Positions 1 through 7,594 of a DNA stretch of 64,000 bases are shown one piece after another. Source of the stretch: Nocardioides scoriae (GTDB lineage Bacteria; Actinomycetota; Actinomycetes; Propionibacteriales; Nocardioidaceae); assembly GCF_900104965.1 (NCBI RefSeq), contig NZ_LT629757.1, positions 1,922,001 to 1,986,000 of the forward strand, read 5' to 3'. Made by a program: the position numbers and the translations under genes. Below the pieces are notes generated by a model that did no database searches, was not told where the DNA came from, and saw nothing but the letters and a program-made list of their open reading frames with translations. The number at the start of each line of letters is the position of its first letter. Within the stretch, counting starts at the first letter, position 1.

Positions 1-95
1 GGCGTCAGCGGGGTGATCTGCTCCAGGACCCGGCGCCGGTAGTCCTCCATGGACAGCGGCGCGACGTCGGTGGGGCGGGGTGGGTCCGTGGCCAT
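1..95 (-). CDS. molybdopterin molybdotransferase MoeA/Glp, N-terminal fragment
   Basis: Only the first 31 codons are present; the gene leaves the window at its left edge. The ATG at 95 gives MATDPPRP followed by MEDYRRRVLEQITPL, which resembles the N-terminus of MoeA/Glp, the enzyme that inserts molybdate into molybdopterin. The start lies 9 bp after the stop of the UDP-glucose pyrophosphorylase gene on the same strand, so the two are probably co-transcribed. The neighbour order (glucose-1-phosphate uridylyltransferase then moeA, with a divergent formyl-THF cyclo-ligase) is the one known from mycobacteria and supports the call. The fragment is too short for any catalytic motif, so identity rests on N-terminal resemblance and synteny. 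Confidence 0.6.
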   Translation of the reverse strand, partial: MATDPPRPTDVAPLSMEDYRRRVLEQITPLT

Positions 96-104
96 GGCGC
101 GAAT

Positions 105-1517
105 CTAGTCGCCGGTGCCTCGGTCCCGGGTGCGGGCGGGGCTCGCCTCACCCAGGGTGGAGCCGGCGTCGACGCGGCCGCGCTGGCCCTCGAGGGTCGC
201 CCGGCCGGTGACCTTGACGCCCTCGCCGAAGCTCCAGTCGCCGTGGACGACCAGCGACTCGGCCTCGCGCAGCGACGGGACGCCGGCGGCGAAGCGCTTG
301 TCGAAGTCCCCGACCAGCTTGTAGTGCTCGGCGTCGAGGTCGACGAAGGGCAGCTCGGCGGCCTGCTGGTCGAGCACGAAGTCCTGGCCGAGCTCGTAGG
401 CGTCCGAGCGCAGCACCAGCAGGTCGTTGGTCGTCTTGACCGGCACGAAGCGCTCGCGGGTGACCTCGATGAGGGTGGAGTCCTCGAAGACCTCGATCGC
501 AGCGCCCATGGCCGTCTCGACCTGGATGACCTCGGGGCTCCTGCTGTCCGCCGGGTCGACGTTCTTCTCGTTGCGGATCAGCGGCAGCCCCAGCACGCCC
601 TCGCGGCGGGCGATCTCGGCGCGCATCCGCTCCAGGTCGAACCACAGGTTGTTGGTGGAGCAGAACTGGTGGCGCGAGAGGTCCTGCAGCGCCTCCTGGT
701 CGGCCGCGGGCGTCTGCGCGGTCTCGCGCAGCACGATCCGGCCGTCGGCCTTGCGGCGCGCGAAGTGGCCGCCCTTGCGGTCCGAGGGGGTACGCCGCAC
801 CGCCTCGATCGCGAAGGGCGCCCCGCTGCTCGCGAACCAGCCGGCGACCCGGGCGTCGGGCACCGCCCCGAGGTTGTCGGAGTTGGAGACGAAGGCGTAG
901 CGGTAGCCCTGGTCGATGAGCCGGTCGAGCAGACCGGTGCCGACGAGCGCGGTGTAGAGGTCGCCGTGGCCGGGCGGACACCACTCCATCGCCGCGTCCT
1001 TGGTCCACGTGACGGGGGTCAGGTCGTCCTTGCGGAGCTTGGGCTCCTTGTTCTGGAGGAACTCCAGCGGCAGGCCGTCGACGGCGAGGTCGTCGTAGCG
1101 GGCCAGCGCGGCCAGGGTGTCGGCCGAGGTGCGGAAGCTGTTCATGAACACGAGCGGGAGCGTGGCGCCGTACTCGCGGCGCAGGTGGAGCACCTGGCGG
1201 GCGATGACGTCGAGGAAGGACAGCCCGCGGCGCACGCACAGCAGCGACTTGGCCCGCTCCATGCCCATCGAGGTGCCGAGCCCGCCGTTGAGCTTGATGA
1301 CGACGGTCGCGCCGATGGCCTCGGCGGCCACGTCGTCGGCCACCTCGACGTCGGCGAGGGAGTCCATGCCGACCGGCTCGATGGTGTCCTCGGCGATCAT
1401 GCCGGTCTCGCCGTGCTCGAGCTGGCGGTAGTAGTGCGAGAACACCTCGATCGCCACCGGGTCGACACCCTCGGCGGTCATCTTCTCGCGGGCCTGCGTG
1501 AGTCCCTTCGACTTCAT
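105..1517 (-). CDS. UTP–glucose-1-phosphate uridylyltransferase, UDPGP (eukaryotic UGP2-like) type
   Basis: Converts glucose-1-phosphate and UTP to UDP-glucose for cell-wall and glycan synthesis in the cytoplasm. The 470-residue product has the UDPGP-family nucleotide-binding loop KLNGGLGTSMG at residues 75–85, a following AKSLL segment, and FLQNKEPKL in the substrate-binding region. Length and motifs match the eukaryotic-type UGPase rather than the ~300-residue bacterial GalU. The ATG at 1517 is the only sensible start because the divergent gene begins at 1541. A TACGAT -10 candidate 7 bp upstream of the ATG suggests a leaderless message. It is followed after 9 bp by the moeA fragment. Confidence 0.92.
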   Translation of the reverse strand: MKSKGLTQAREKMTAEGVDPVAIEVFSHYYRQLEHGETGMIAEDTIEPVGMDSLADVEVADDVAAEAIGATVVIKLNGGLGTSMGMERAKSLLCVRRGLSFLDVIARQVLHLRREYGATLPLVFMNSFRTSADTLAALARYDDLAVDGLPLEFLQNKEPKLRKDDLTPVTWTKDAAMEWCPPGHGDLYTALVGTGLLDRLIDQGYRYAFVSNSDNLGAVPDARVAGWFASSGAPFAIEAVRRTPSDRKGGHFARRKADGRIVLRETAQTPAADQEALQDLSRHQFCSTNNLWFDLERMRAEIARREGVLGLPLIRNEKNVDPADSRSPEVIQVETAMGAAIEVFEDSTLIEVTRERFVPVKTTNDLLVLRSDAYELGQDFVLDQQAAELPFVDLDAEHYKLVGDFDKRFAAGVPSLREAESLVVHGDWSFGEGVKVTGRATLEGQRGRVDAGSTLGEASPARTRDRGTGD

Positions 1518-1524
1518 GCTCCCG

Positions 1525-1534
1525 ATCGTAGGCT
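1525..1534. promoter_or_regulatory. overlapping divergent -10 hexamers (candidate)
   Basis: The 23 bp between the divergent UGPase and formyl-THF cyclo-ligase genes holds TACGAT reading leftward (1525–1530) and TAGGCT reading rightward (1529–1534). Each lies 6–7 bp before its own start codon, the spacing expected for leaderless transcripts in actinobacteria. No Shine-Dalgarno is visible on either side. The hexamers share two bases, so the promoters may exclude each other. No clear -35 element is seen. Confidence 0.4.
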
Positions 1535-1540
1535 CACCTG

Positions 1541-2152
1541 GTGCTCGACCACACAGGGACCGTGAAGGCGGCCAAGCTCGCCCTGCGCGACCAGCTGCTC
1601 GCCGGGAGGCGCCGGATCGGGCTGCTGGAGCTGGGCGAGCGCGCCCGGGCCAGCGCCGACCACCTCCTCGACCTCCCCGAGGTACGCCGCGCGGCGACCG
1701 TCGCGGCGTACGTCTCGGTGGGCCACGAGCCCGGCACCGGTCCCCTGCTCGACCGGCTCCACGACCGCGGGGTCCGGGTGCTGCTGCCCCTGCTGCAGCC
1801 CGACGGCGACCTCGACTGGGCGCCGTACGCCGGGTCCGGCGACCTGCGCTCGGCCCGGCGCGGCCTGCTCGAGCCGGGCACCGCCGCCCTGGGGCCGGAC
1901 GCGGTCGCCGGCGCCGACGTCGTGCTCGTGCCCGGGCTGGCGGTCGGGCGCGACGGCACCCGGATGGGCCGCGGCGGCGGCTCCTACGACCGGGCGCTGG
2001 CCCGGGTCCCGGCCGGCACCCTGCGCTGCGTGCTGCTCCACCGCGGCGAGCTGCTCGACGCCGTGCCCGCCGAGCCCCACGACCTGTCCGTCGACGCGGT
2101 CGTCACCGACGAGGGCGTGGTGCGGCTACCCCTCGCCGCCGGAGGGGCGTAG
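1541..2152 (+). CDS. 5-formyltetrahydrofolate cyclo-ligase
   Basis: ATP-dependent conversion of 5-formyl-THF to 5,10-methenyl-THF in one-carbon metabolism. The 203-residue length is normal. The C-terminal half has the family ATP/Mg-binding loop MGRGGGSYDR and the preceding VPGLAVGRDGTR segment. It starts at GTG 1541, 23 bp from the divergent UGPase gene. Its last 27 bp overlap the 3' end of the convergent penicillin-acylase gene, so the two messages are complementary at their tails. Position beside the UGPase and FmdB genes reproduces a conserved actinobacterial neighbourhood. Confidence 0.93.
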   Translation: MLDHTGTVKAAKLALRDQLLAGRRRIGLLELGERARASADHLLDLPEVRRAATVAAYVSVGHEPGTGPLLDRLHDRGVRVLLPLLQPDGDLDWAPYAGSGDLRSARRGLLEPGTAALGPDAVAGADVVLVPGLAVGRDGTRMGRGGGSYDRALARVPAGTLRCVLLHRGELLDAVPAEPHDLSVDAVVTDEGVVRLPLAAGGA

Positions 2153-4735
2153 CACCAGCCGGTCCGAGGTCGCGGCCTCGACGGCGTCGCGGCTGAACGG
2201 CCAGGCCAGCGAGCGGCCCTCGACCAGCAGGTCGACCTGGTCGGTGTAGTGGGAGGACGCCGCGTGGCCCGAGGCGCCGCCCAGGGTCACCCAGCGGGAG
2301 TCGTCGAGGTCGGCGAGGTCGACCACCATCCGCATCGACGGCGCGGTGGTGACGTCGTACCCCTCGGCGGCGTCCCACGCGGTCGAGTCCACGCTGGTGC
2401 CGCCCCCGCCGACCGCCCACGGCCCGCGGTTGAACAGCCACCGCAGCGGGGCGAAGCCACTCTGGCCGACGGTGGCGTTCTCGAGGTCGAGGCGGTGCAG
2501 CCGGCCCCAGCTCCAGTCCTCGGGCCGCACCGACTCGCGGCGGGTGATCTCGTCGCGGGCCGCGCGCAGCGACGCGGCGAGCACCATGTCGCGGTCCTCG
2601 ATGACGCCCTCCGTGCGGGAGTCGTCCCACCAGGGGCTGTCGGGCTGGCGCAGCAGGTTGGACACCACGGCCACCCAGCGCTGCCCACCGTCGGGCCACT
2701 GCGCCTCGGGGAGGTCGTCGTGGAAGGTCTCCTCCAGCACGGTGCGCCAGACCACGTTGAAGTAGGCGGCCGCCGCCGACCCGGCCTCCTGGCGGCCGTC
2801 CCAGTCGAGGAGCAGGCGCTGGCCGTCGGCGTCGTACTGCGAGGTCATCAGCTGGCGCATCAGGTAGGGCACCAGCACCGGCGCCATCGGGTGGCGGGTG
2901 TCGCGCTGCACCGCCTCGAGGTCGCGGACGTCGAGCCGGGCGTCGTCGGCGAGACGCGCGGTCAGCAGCCGGCGGATCCGCTCGCTGCGGTAGCCGTGGT
3001 CGGGCTCGTCGGTCAGCAGGAAGGGGTACGACGGCCCGGTGACCGCCTGGTTGGCCGCCACGACGAACCCCTCGGCGGGGTTGAGCCGGCTCGGCAGCCG
3101 GTCGAAGGGGATGGTGCGCCCGGTCCAGTCGTCGGCGGGGTCCCAGCCGGCGGCCGGGTAGCGGCCGTCGCGCCCGCCCTTGCGGATCGGGATCGCGCCC
3201 GGCGCCTGGTAGCCGATGTTGCCCTGCCGGTCGGCGTACACCAGGTTCTGGCTCGGCACCGCGAAGGACTCGGCCGCCGCGCGGAACTGCGTCCAGTCGG
3301 CGGCCCGGTCGAGGGCGAAGATCGCGTCGGCGGTGGGGCGCGGGGTCAGCGCCGTCCAGGCCAGCGCGACGGCGTACCCGTTGCCGCGCTCGGGGGCCTC
3401 CGGCCCGACCTGGGCGTTGGCGCCCACGCTGGACAGCTCGGCCGAGACGTCGGAGAGCAGCGGGCCGTGGCGCGTGGAGCGCACCGTGAACAGCCGGGGC
3501 GTGCCGCCCGCCACGCGGATGGTCTCGTCGCGCTCGGTGAGGGGGAGCTGCTGGTCGCCGTACTGGTAGGTGCGGCCCTCGAGCTTCTCGAGGAAGAGGT
3601 CGCTCACGTCGGGGTCGAGGTTGGTCAGCCCCCAGGCGATGTCGCGGTTGTGGCCGATCACCACCCCGGGCATGCCGGCGAAGCTGAAGCCCGAGACGTC
3701 GAAGGGGCAGCTCTCGTCGACGGTGCGACAGTGCAGCCCCACCTGGGTCCAGACCCCGGGCAGCGAGACCCCGAGGTGGGGGTCGTTGGCCAGCAGCGGC
3801 TGGCCGGTCACGGTGTGCTCGCCCGAGAGCACCCAGCTGTCGGAGCCCAGGCCGTCACCTGTGCCGAGCAGGTGAGGAACCTGCTCCAGGCTCGCGGCGA
3901 CCGCGTCGAGGGCCGCGGCACGGCTCCCGTCGCCCCCGCCGCCGGCTCCGGGGGCCACCCGCGGCGCCGGGCGGGCGGGCGGGACGTCCTCGTCGGGCAG
4001 GATCGGCGCCCGGTCGTAGTCGTAGCGCGGCCACAGCTCGTCGACCTGCTCCGGCGTGCGGTTCACGGCCAGGCGGGTGCGGGCGATCTCGTCCTGCATG
4101 TTGCCGCGCAGGTCCCACGCCATCGCCTTGAGCCAGGCCAGCGAGTCGATCGGCGTCCACCGCTCGGGCTGGTAGTCGAGCCCGCCCAGCGCCAGCGCGG
4201 TGTACTCCGCGGACAGCTGGGTGGTGGGACGGCCGCGCAGCCACGCGTTGACCCCGTCGCTGTAGGACTGCAGGTAGCTGCGGGTGCTGGGCGCCAGCAG
4301 GTCGTACTCCTGCGCGGCCACGCGGCGCCAGCCCAGCGTCCGCACCACCAGGTCGGACTCGACCGCCCGCTCCCCCACCAGCTCGGCGAGCCGGCCGGCG
4401 GTGACGTGGCGACGCACGTCCATCTCGTAGAACCGGTCCTGCGCCTGCACGAACCCCTGGGCGAGGAAGAGGTCGCCGGGCTCGTCGGCGTACACCTGGG
4501 GGACGCCGTGGTCGTCGCGCAGCACCTCGACGTCGGCGGACAGACCGGGCACGGTGAGGGTGCCCTCGGTCTGCGGCAGCGGGCGTCGCAGCATCGCCAG
4601 GGTGGCCACCAGGGCGACCACGACGAGCAGCACCAGGGCGGCGACGGCGTACGTCGTGGCGCGTGCCCACCCGGGCCAGCCCCGGAACGTCGCGACGGTG
4701 CTGGCCGGGCGGCTCGGGGACGTCACTCGGAGCAT
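2126..4735 (-). CDS. penicillin acylase family protein (Ntn hydrolase)
   Basis: An 869-residue member of the penicillin amidase family, which self-cleaves and hydrolyses amide bonds of beta-lactams or acyl-homoserine lactones; the substrate here cannot be read from sequence. One membrane segment lies at about residues 29–49, so the enzyme is probably anchored outside the membrane. The beta-subunit start is GSDSW at 297–301 with Ser298 as N-terminal nucleophile, followed by LANDPHLG. The spacer rich in Pro/Gly/Asp just before it fits the excised linker. I chose ATG 4735 because an upstream in-frame extension would run into the divergent FmdB gene and carries no signal. The 3' end overlaps the folate gene by 27 bp. 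Confidence 0.88.
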   Translation of the reverse strand: MLRVTSPSRPASTVATFRGWPGWARATTYAVAALVLLVVVALVATLAMLRRPLPQTEGTLTVPGLSADVEVLRDDHGVPQVYADEPGDLFLAQGFVQAQDRFYEMDVRRHVTAGRLAELVGERAVESDLVVRTLGWRRVAAQEYDLLAPSTRSYLQSYSDGVNAWLRGRPTTQLSAEYTALALGGLDYQPERWTPIDSLAWLKAMAWDLRGNMQDEIARTRLAVNRTPEQVDELWPRYDYDRAPILPDEDVPPARPAPRVAPGAGGGGDGSRAAALDAVAASLEQVPHLLGTGDGLGSDSWVLSGEHTVTGQPLLANDPHLGVSLPGVWTQVGLHCRTVDESCPFDVSGFSFAGMPGVVIGHNRDIAWGLTNLDPDVSDLFLEKLEGRTYQYGDQQLPLTERDETIRVAGGTPRLFTVRSTRHGPLLSDVSAELSSVGANAQVGPEAPERGNGYAVALAWTALTPRPTADAIFALDRAADWTQFRAAAESFAVPSQNLVYADRQGNIGYQAPGAIPIRKGGRDGRYPAAGWDPADDWTGRTIPFDRLPSRLNPAEGFVVAANQAVTGPSYPFLLTDEPDHGYRSERIRRLLTARLADDARLDVRDLEAVQRDTRHPMAPVLVPYLMRQLMTSQYDADGQRLLLDWDGRQEAGSAAAAYFNVVWRTVLEETFHDDLPEAQWPDGGQRWVAVVSNLLRQPDSPWWDDSRTEGVIEDRDMVLAASLRAARDEITRRESVRPEDWSWGRLHRLDLENATVGQSGFAPLRWLFNRGPWAVGGGGTSVDSTAWDAAEGYDVTTAPSMRMVVDLADLDDSRWVTLGGASGHAASSHYTDQVDLLVEGRSLAWPFSRDAVEAATSDRLVLRPSGGEG

Positions 4736-4810
4736 TGTGCCGTAGCATCTGGCCGCGACGTCGACGAGTGCCGACCCCTTGTCCGTGTGACTTCCCCGGA
4801 GGATCCAGCC

Positions 4811-5140
4811 GTGCCCACGTACCAGTACTCCTGCACCGAATGCGGCCACTTCTTCGAGGTGGTGCAGAGCTTCTCCGACGACTCCCTGACCGTCTGCCCC
4901 GTGTGCGAGGGCAAGCTCCGCAAGGTCTTCAACGCCGTCGGCGTGGTGTTCAAGGGCTCCGGCTTCTACCGCAACGACAGCCGCAGCGAGTCCAAGGGCG
5001 GCACCGGGTCGAGCACCCCCTCCAAGCCCGCCGCCCAGGACTCCGGCTCCACGTCGTCCACCTCGTCCTCCTCGGACTCGGGCAGCAGCAGCTCCTCGAC
5101 CGCCTCGACCTCGAGCAGCAGCGACTCCAAGCCGGCCTGA
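4811..5140 (+). CDS. FmdB-family zinc-ribbon protein, serine-rich tail
   Basis: A 109-residue protein starting at GTG 4811 behind a GGAGGA ribosome-binding site. Residues 1–50 form the FmdB/CxxC_CXXC_SSSS zinc ribbon, with CTEC near the start and CPVC about 20 residues later, then VFKGSGFYRND. The last 50 residues are almost only Ser, Thr, Asp and Gly, the usual low-complexity tail of actinobacterial members. The molecular function is unknown; the name comes from a putative regulator near formamidase. It sits at its usual place between the folate and SAF/mscL genes. Confidence 0.9.
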   Translation: MPTYQYSCTECGHFFEVVQSFSDDSLTVCPVCEGKLRKVFNAVGVVFKGSGFYRNDSRSESKGGTGSSTPSKPAAQDSGSTSSTSSSSDSGSSSSSTASTSSSSDSKPA

Positions 5141-5145
5141 CGCCC

Positions 5146-5186
5146 CTCGGTCCCTGAGGAAGGACGGAGTCCTGTCTCGAAGGGCC
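5146..5186 (+). repeat. REP-like intergenic element, copy 1
   Basis: A 41 bp sequence immediately after fmdB, with conserved ends CTCGGTCCCTGAGGA and TGTCTCGAAGGGCC around a stem GGAC-gga-GTCC. The reverse complement of 63871–63911 matches it at 38 of 41 positions, and two of the three differences are a compensatory base-pair change in the stem. It overlaps only an implausible upstream extension of the SAF gene. Confidence 0.75.
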
Positions 5187-5235
5187 TGTGGACGACGCGA
5201 CGCACGGATCGCGGCGGCCGCCTAGCGTCGCGGCC

Positions 5236-5877
5236 ATGACCCTCGCCCGCCTGCTCGCTCCCCTGCGCCGGCTCCGCCGGCGGGTCCTGCTGCACCGGCG
5301 GTCGCTGGCAGCGCTGTGCGCCGCGGCGGCGGTGCTGGTCGGGTTCGAGGTGGCCTCGCCGCCACCTGCGCCGACCGTGGCGGTGTGGACGGCGGGACGC
5401 GCGCTGCCGGGCGGGGTGGTGCTGACCGGGTCGGACCTCGCGCCCCGCGAGCTGCCGCCCGAGGCGGTGCCCGACGACGCGGTCACCGACCCGCGCGAGG
5501 TCGTGGGGCGGGTGCTGGCGGCCCCGGTGGCGCGGGGCGAGACGGTCACCACCCTGCGTGTCGTGCGCCGCGGTCTGCTGCGCGGCTACCCCGGGAGCAC
5601 CGCCGTGCCGCTGCGCGTGACCGACGGCGAGGTCGTCTCGCTGCTGCGCGTCGGCGACCGGGTCAGCTTCGTGGTCGCCGACCCCGACGGCCGGGGCGAG
5701 CCGCAGCTGCTCGTCGAGGACGTGCCGGTGGTCGCCGTGCCGCGGGCCTCCGCAGGTCTCGGCGGGGTGGCGGGCGGTTCGGGACGACTGGTGGTGGTCG
5801 CCGTGCCCGACGGGGAGGCCGCCGACGTCGCGGCACGCGCGGCGACGTCGATTCTCATCCCCGTCTGGAGGGACTAG
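5236..5877 (+). CDS. SAF-domain protein (RcpC/CpaB-like), membrane anchored
   Basis: A 213-residue protein with a basic N-terminus and one hydrophobic segment at about residues 25–45, then a SAF fold: ALPGGVVLTGSDLA, the GRVLAAPVARGETVT strand and a VGDRVSFVVAD segment. SAF domains occur in CpaB pilus proteins and FlgA chaperones. Here the gene sits next to mscL, far from pilus genes, and the role is unknown. I chose ATG 5236; an in-frame GTG at 5188 would force translation through the intergenic REP element. FlgA-like duty for the flagellum is conceivable but nothing in the sequence shows it. Confidence 0.8.
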   Translation: MTLARLLAPLRRLRRRVLLHRRSLAALCAAAAVLVGFEVASPPPAPTVAVWTAGRALPGGVVLTGSDLAPRELPPEAVPDDAVTDPREVVGRVLAAPVARGETVTTLRVVRRGLLRGYPGSTAVPLRVTDGEVVSLLRVGDRVSFVVADPDGRGEPQLLVEDVPVVAVPRASAGLGGVAGGSGRLVVVAVPDGEAADVAARAATSILIPVWRD

Positions 5878-5934
5878 CCTCGTGCGCGGGCCGATCCCGC
5901 GCCCCCCCGCCCTCGGAACGGAGAGCCCAGCGAC

Positions 5935-6336
5935 ATGAACGGCTTCAAGAACTTCATCCTGCGCGGCAACCTGATCGACCTCGCGGTCGCGGTCATCATC
6001 GGCTCGGCCTTCGGGGCCGTCGTGACGACGTTCACCAACTGGCTGACGGCCCTGCTGCCCGACACGGCGTCGAAGTACTTCGAGAACACCGCCAACAGCT
6101 TCGGCGCCTTCCTCAACGCCGTGATCTCCTTCGTGTTGCTGGCCGCGATCGTCTACTTCTTCGTGGTGCTGCCCTACACCAAGGCGAAGGAGAAGTACTT
6201 CCCCGCCGAGGCCCCCGGCACCCCGGCCGACATCGCCCTGCTCGAGGAGATCCGCGACCTGCTGGCCGCCCAGGCCACCGCGGCCGGCGGCTCGACGCGC
6301 CCCGGCACCCCTCCCGGCGGCACCAGCTCGGTCTGA
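5935..6336 (+). CDS. mscL: large-conductance mechanosensitive channel MscL
   Basis: A homopentameric inner-membrane channel that opens under osmotic downshock. The 133-residue protein has the diagnostic N-terminal amphipathic helix MNGFKNFILRGN, TM1 with AVAVIIGSAFG as pore-lining helix, and TM2 around residues 66–87. The C-terminal cytoplasmic helix LLEEIRDLLAAQ is also present. Length is typical. A GGAGAG-type ribosome-binding site lies ahead of ATG 5935. It follows the SAF gene by 57 bp. Confidence 0.97.
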   Translation: MNGFKNFILRGNLIDLAVAVIIGSAFGAVVTTFTNWLTALLPDTASKYFENTANSFGAFLNAVISFVLLAAIVYFFVVLPYTKAKEKYFPAEAPGTPADIALLEEIRDLLAAQATAAGGSTRPGTPPGGTSSV

Positions 6337-6361
6337 CCGGCCCGCCCGCGGTCCGGTCGGC

Positions 6362-6544
6362 TCAGCCCACCGGGCCGTGGTGCGGGGGCACGTCGCGACG
6401 CAGCCGGTCCTCGGCGGTCTCGGTGCGCTCCACCTCGACCCGGTCGTCACGGGTCTGCTCGGGCAGCACGTCGCCGAACACCTCGGCCAGCCGGCGGCGT
6501 CGCGCCTCGCGCTCCGCGGCGGTCAGTGGCTCGCGCTGGTGCAT
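6362..6544 (-). CDS. small conserved actinobacterial protein ending in VPPHHG-type motif
   Basis: A 60-residue charged protein: MHQREPLTAAEREARRR, then LAEVFGDVLPEQT, then an acidic stretch and a C-terminal DVPPHHGPVG. Short proteins with a VFGDVLP core and a PPHHG tail recur in actinobacteria as uncharacterised products, which is why I accept it. It begins inside the last codons of the SDR gene (22 bp overlap), pointing to translational coupling. No Shine-Dalgarno is obvious. Function unknown. Confidence 0.68.
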   Translation of the reverse strand: MHQREPLTAAEREARRRRLAEVFGDVLPEQTRDDRVEVERTETAEDRLRRDVPPHHGPVG

Positions 6545-7452
6545 CGCTGCAGGGCGGCGTCCAACCAGCCCGCGTCGAACTTCGGGCGGTGCGGCTGGTA
6601 GCCCGTCATCGAGGCGAAGTGGTCGGAGCACACCCGCAGGGAGCGCGCCTGCGGCTCGAAGCGCGGGCCGATCCACCACCGGCCGACCGGGCCGATGAAG
6701 GAGCGGGACTCCACGCCCATCGCGTCGGCGTACCCCTGCACCAGCTCGTGGCGCTGCACCGGCTCGGCCCCGACGTTGTAGACGCCGCTGGGGGCGTGCA
6801 GCGCGCAGCGCACGATCTCGCCCAGGTCGTCGGTGTGCACGACGTGCGACCAGCCCTCGGGGTGGCCCATGCCGATGCGGCGTCCGGCCTGCACGGCGCG
6901 CAGCCAGTAGCGGGTCTGCGGGTCGTCGCCGACGATCGTGCCGAAGCGCAGCACGACCCCGGTGCGCGAGCCGCAGCTGAAGTCCTGGACCAGCGACTCC
7001 CCCACCGCGGCGGGCTCGGTCATGGCCGTGATCTCCAGCGGGCTCTGCTCGGTGATCCAGTCGTCGCCCTGGTCGGCGTAGAGGTAGCTCGCGCCCTCCT
7101 GCACCACCCGTCGTACGCCGGCGCGGCGGGCCGCCTCGACCACGTGGCGCACCCCCGCGGTCCGCAGCAGGTCCTGGCGCCGCCAGGCGCTGGCGAGGAA
7201 GGCGCTGTGGCCCACGGGCACGTGGCTGGCCAGGTTGACCACCGCGTCGGCCCCGGCGAAGGCGGCCTCGAGGCTGTCGAGGTCGAGCACGTTGCCGCGC
7301 ACGGAGCGCACGCCCAGCTGGTGGGCGACGGCGTCGGCGCGCGCCGAGCGGGTGACGAGCCGGACGTCGTGCCCGGCCGCCAGCAGCGACGGCACGGCAG
7401 CCCGCCCGATCACGCCGGTGCCGCCGGTCAGAACGATCCTCACGGCCGACAT
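6523..7452 (-). CDS. NAD(P)-dependent epimerase/dehydratase (extended/atypical SDR)
   Basis: The Rossmann motif GGTGVIG at residues 10–16 and the later NLASHVPVG segment identify an extended SDR that binds NAD(P). The substrate is unknown. A canonical catalytic YxxxK is not evident; the nearest tyrosines are in SYLYADQ, so it may be an atypical SDR. I chose ATG 7452 (MSAVRIVLTGG), since an upstream in-frame start adds nine residues with no family resemblance. The product is 309 residues. The small VPPHHG gene overlaps its end. Confidence 0.82.
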   Translation of the reverse strand: MSAVRIVLTGGTGVIGRAAVPSLLAAGHDVRLVTRSARADAVAHQLGVRSVRGNVLDLDSLEAAFAGADAVVNLASHVPVGHSAFLASAWRRQDLLRTAGVRHVVEAARRAGVRRVVQEGASYLYADQGDDWITEQSPLEITAMTEPAAVGESLVQDFSCGSRTGVVLRFGTIVGDDPQTRYWLRAVQAGRRIGMGHPEGWSHVVHTDDLGEIVRCALHAPSGVYNVGAEPVQRHELVQGYADAMGVESRSFIGPVGRWWIGPRFEPQARSLRVCSDHFASMTGYQPHRPKFDAGWLDAALQRCTSASH

Positions 7453-7557
7453 GATCCGATAACGATCCGGTGACGGCAACTCGACGCGGCGGTGTCGGGC
7501 GAGGCGTTCGTGGGTACTCCCATCCCCTCGAGTGTACGCCGCGCCGGCTCCAGGCCC

Positions 7558-7573
7558 CCGGGGTCACCCCCGG
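7558..7573 (-). terminator. GC hairpin after the LCP gene (candidate terminator)
   Basis: CCGGGG and CCCCGG form a 6 bp perfect stem around a 4-base loop (GTGA on the minus strand, a GNRA tetraloop). It lies about 22 bp past the LCP stop. No U-tract follows, as is common in actinobacteria. Confidence 0.45.
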
Positions 7574-7594
7574 CGGCGCCTCGTCGGGCGAGGG

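Noticed and set aside
2249-5140. A 963-codon plus-strand frame ending in FmdB
   Set aside because: Only the last 109 codons (from GTG 4811 with its ribosome-binding site) are a real protein; the rest is antisense to the penicillin acylase.
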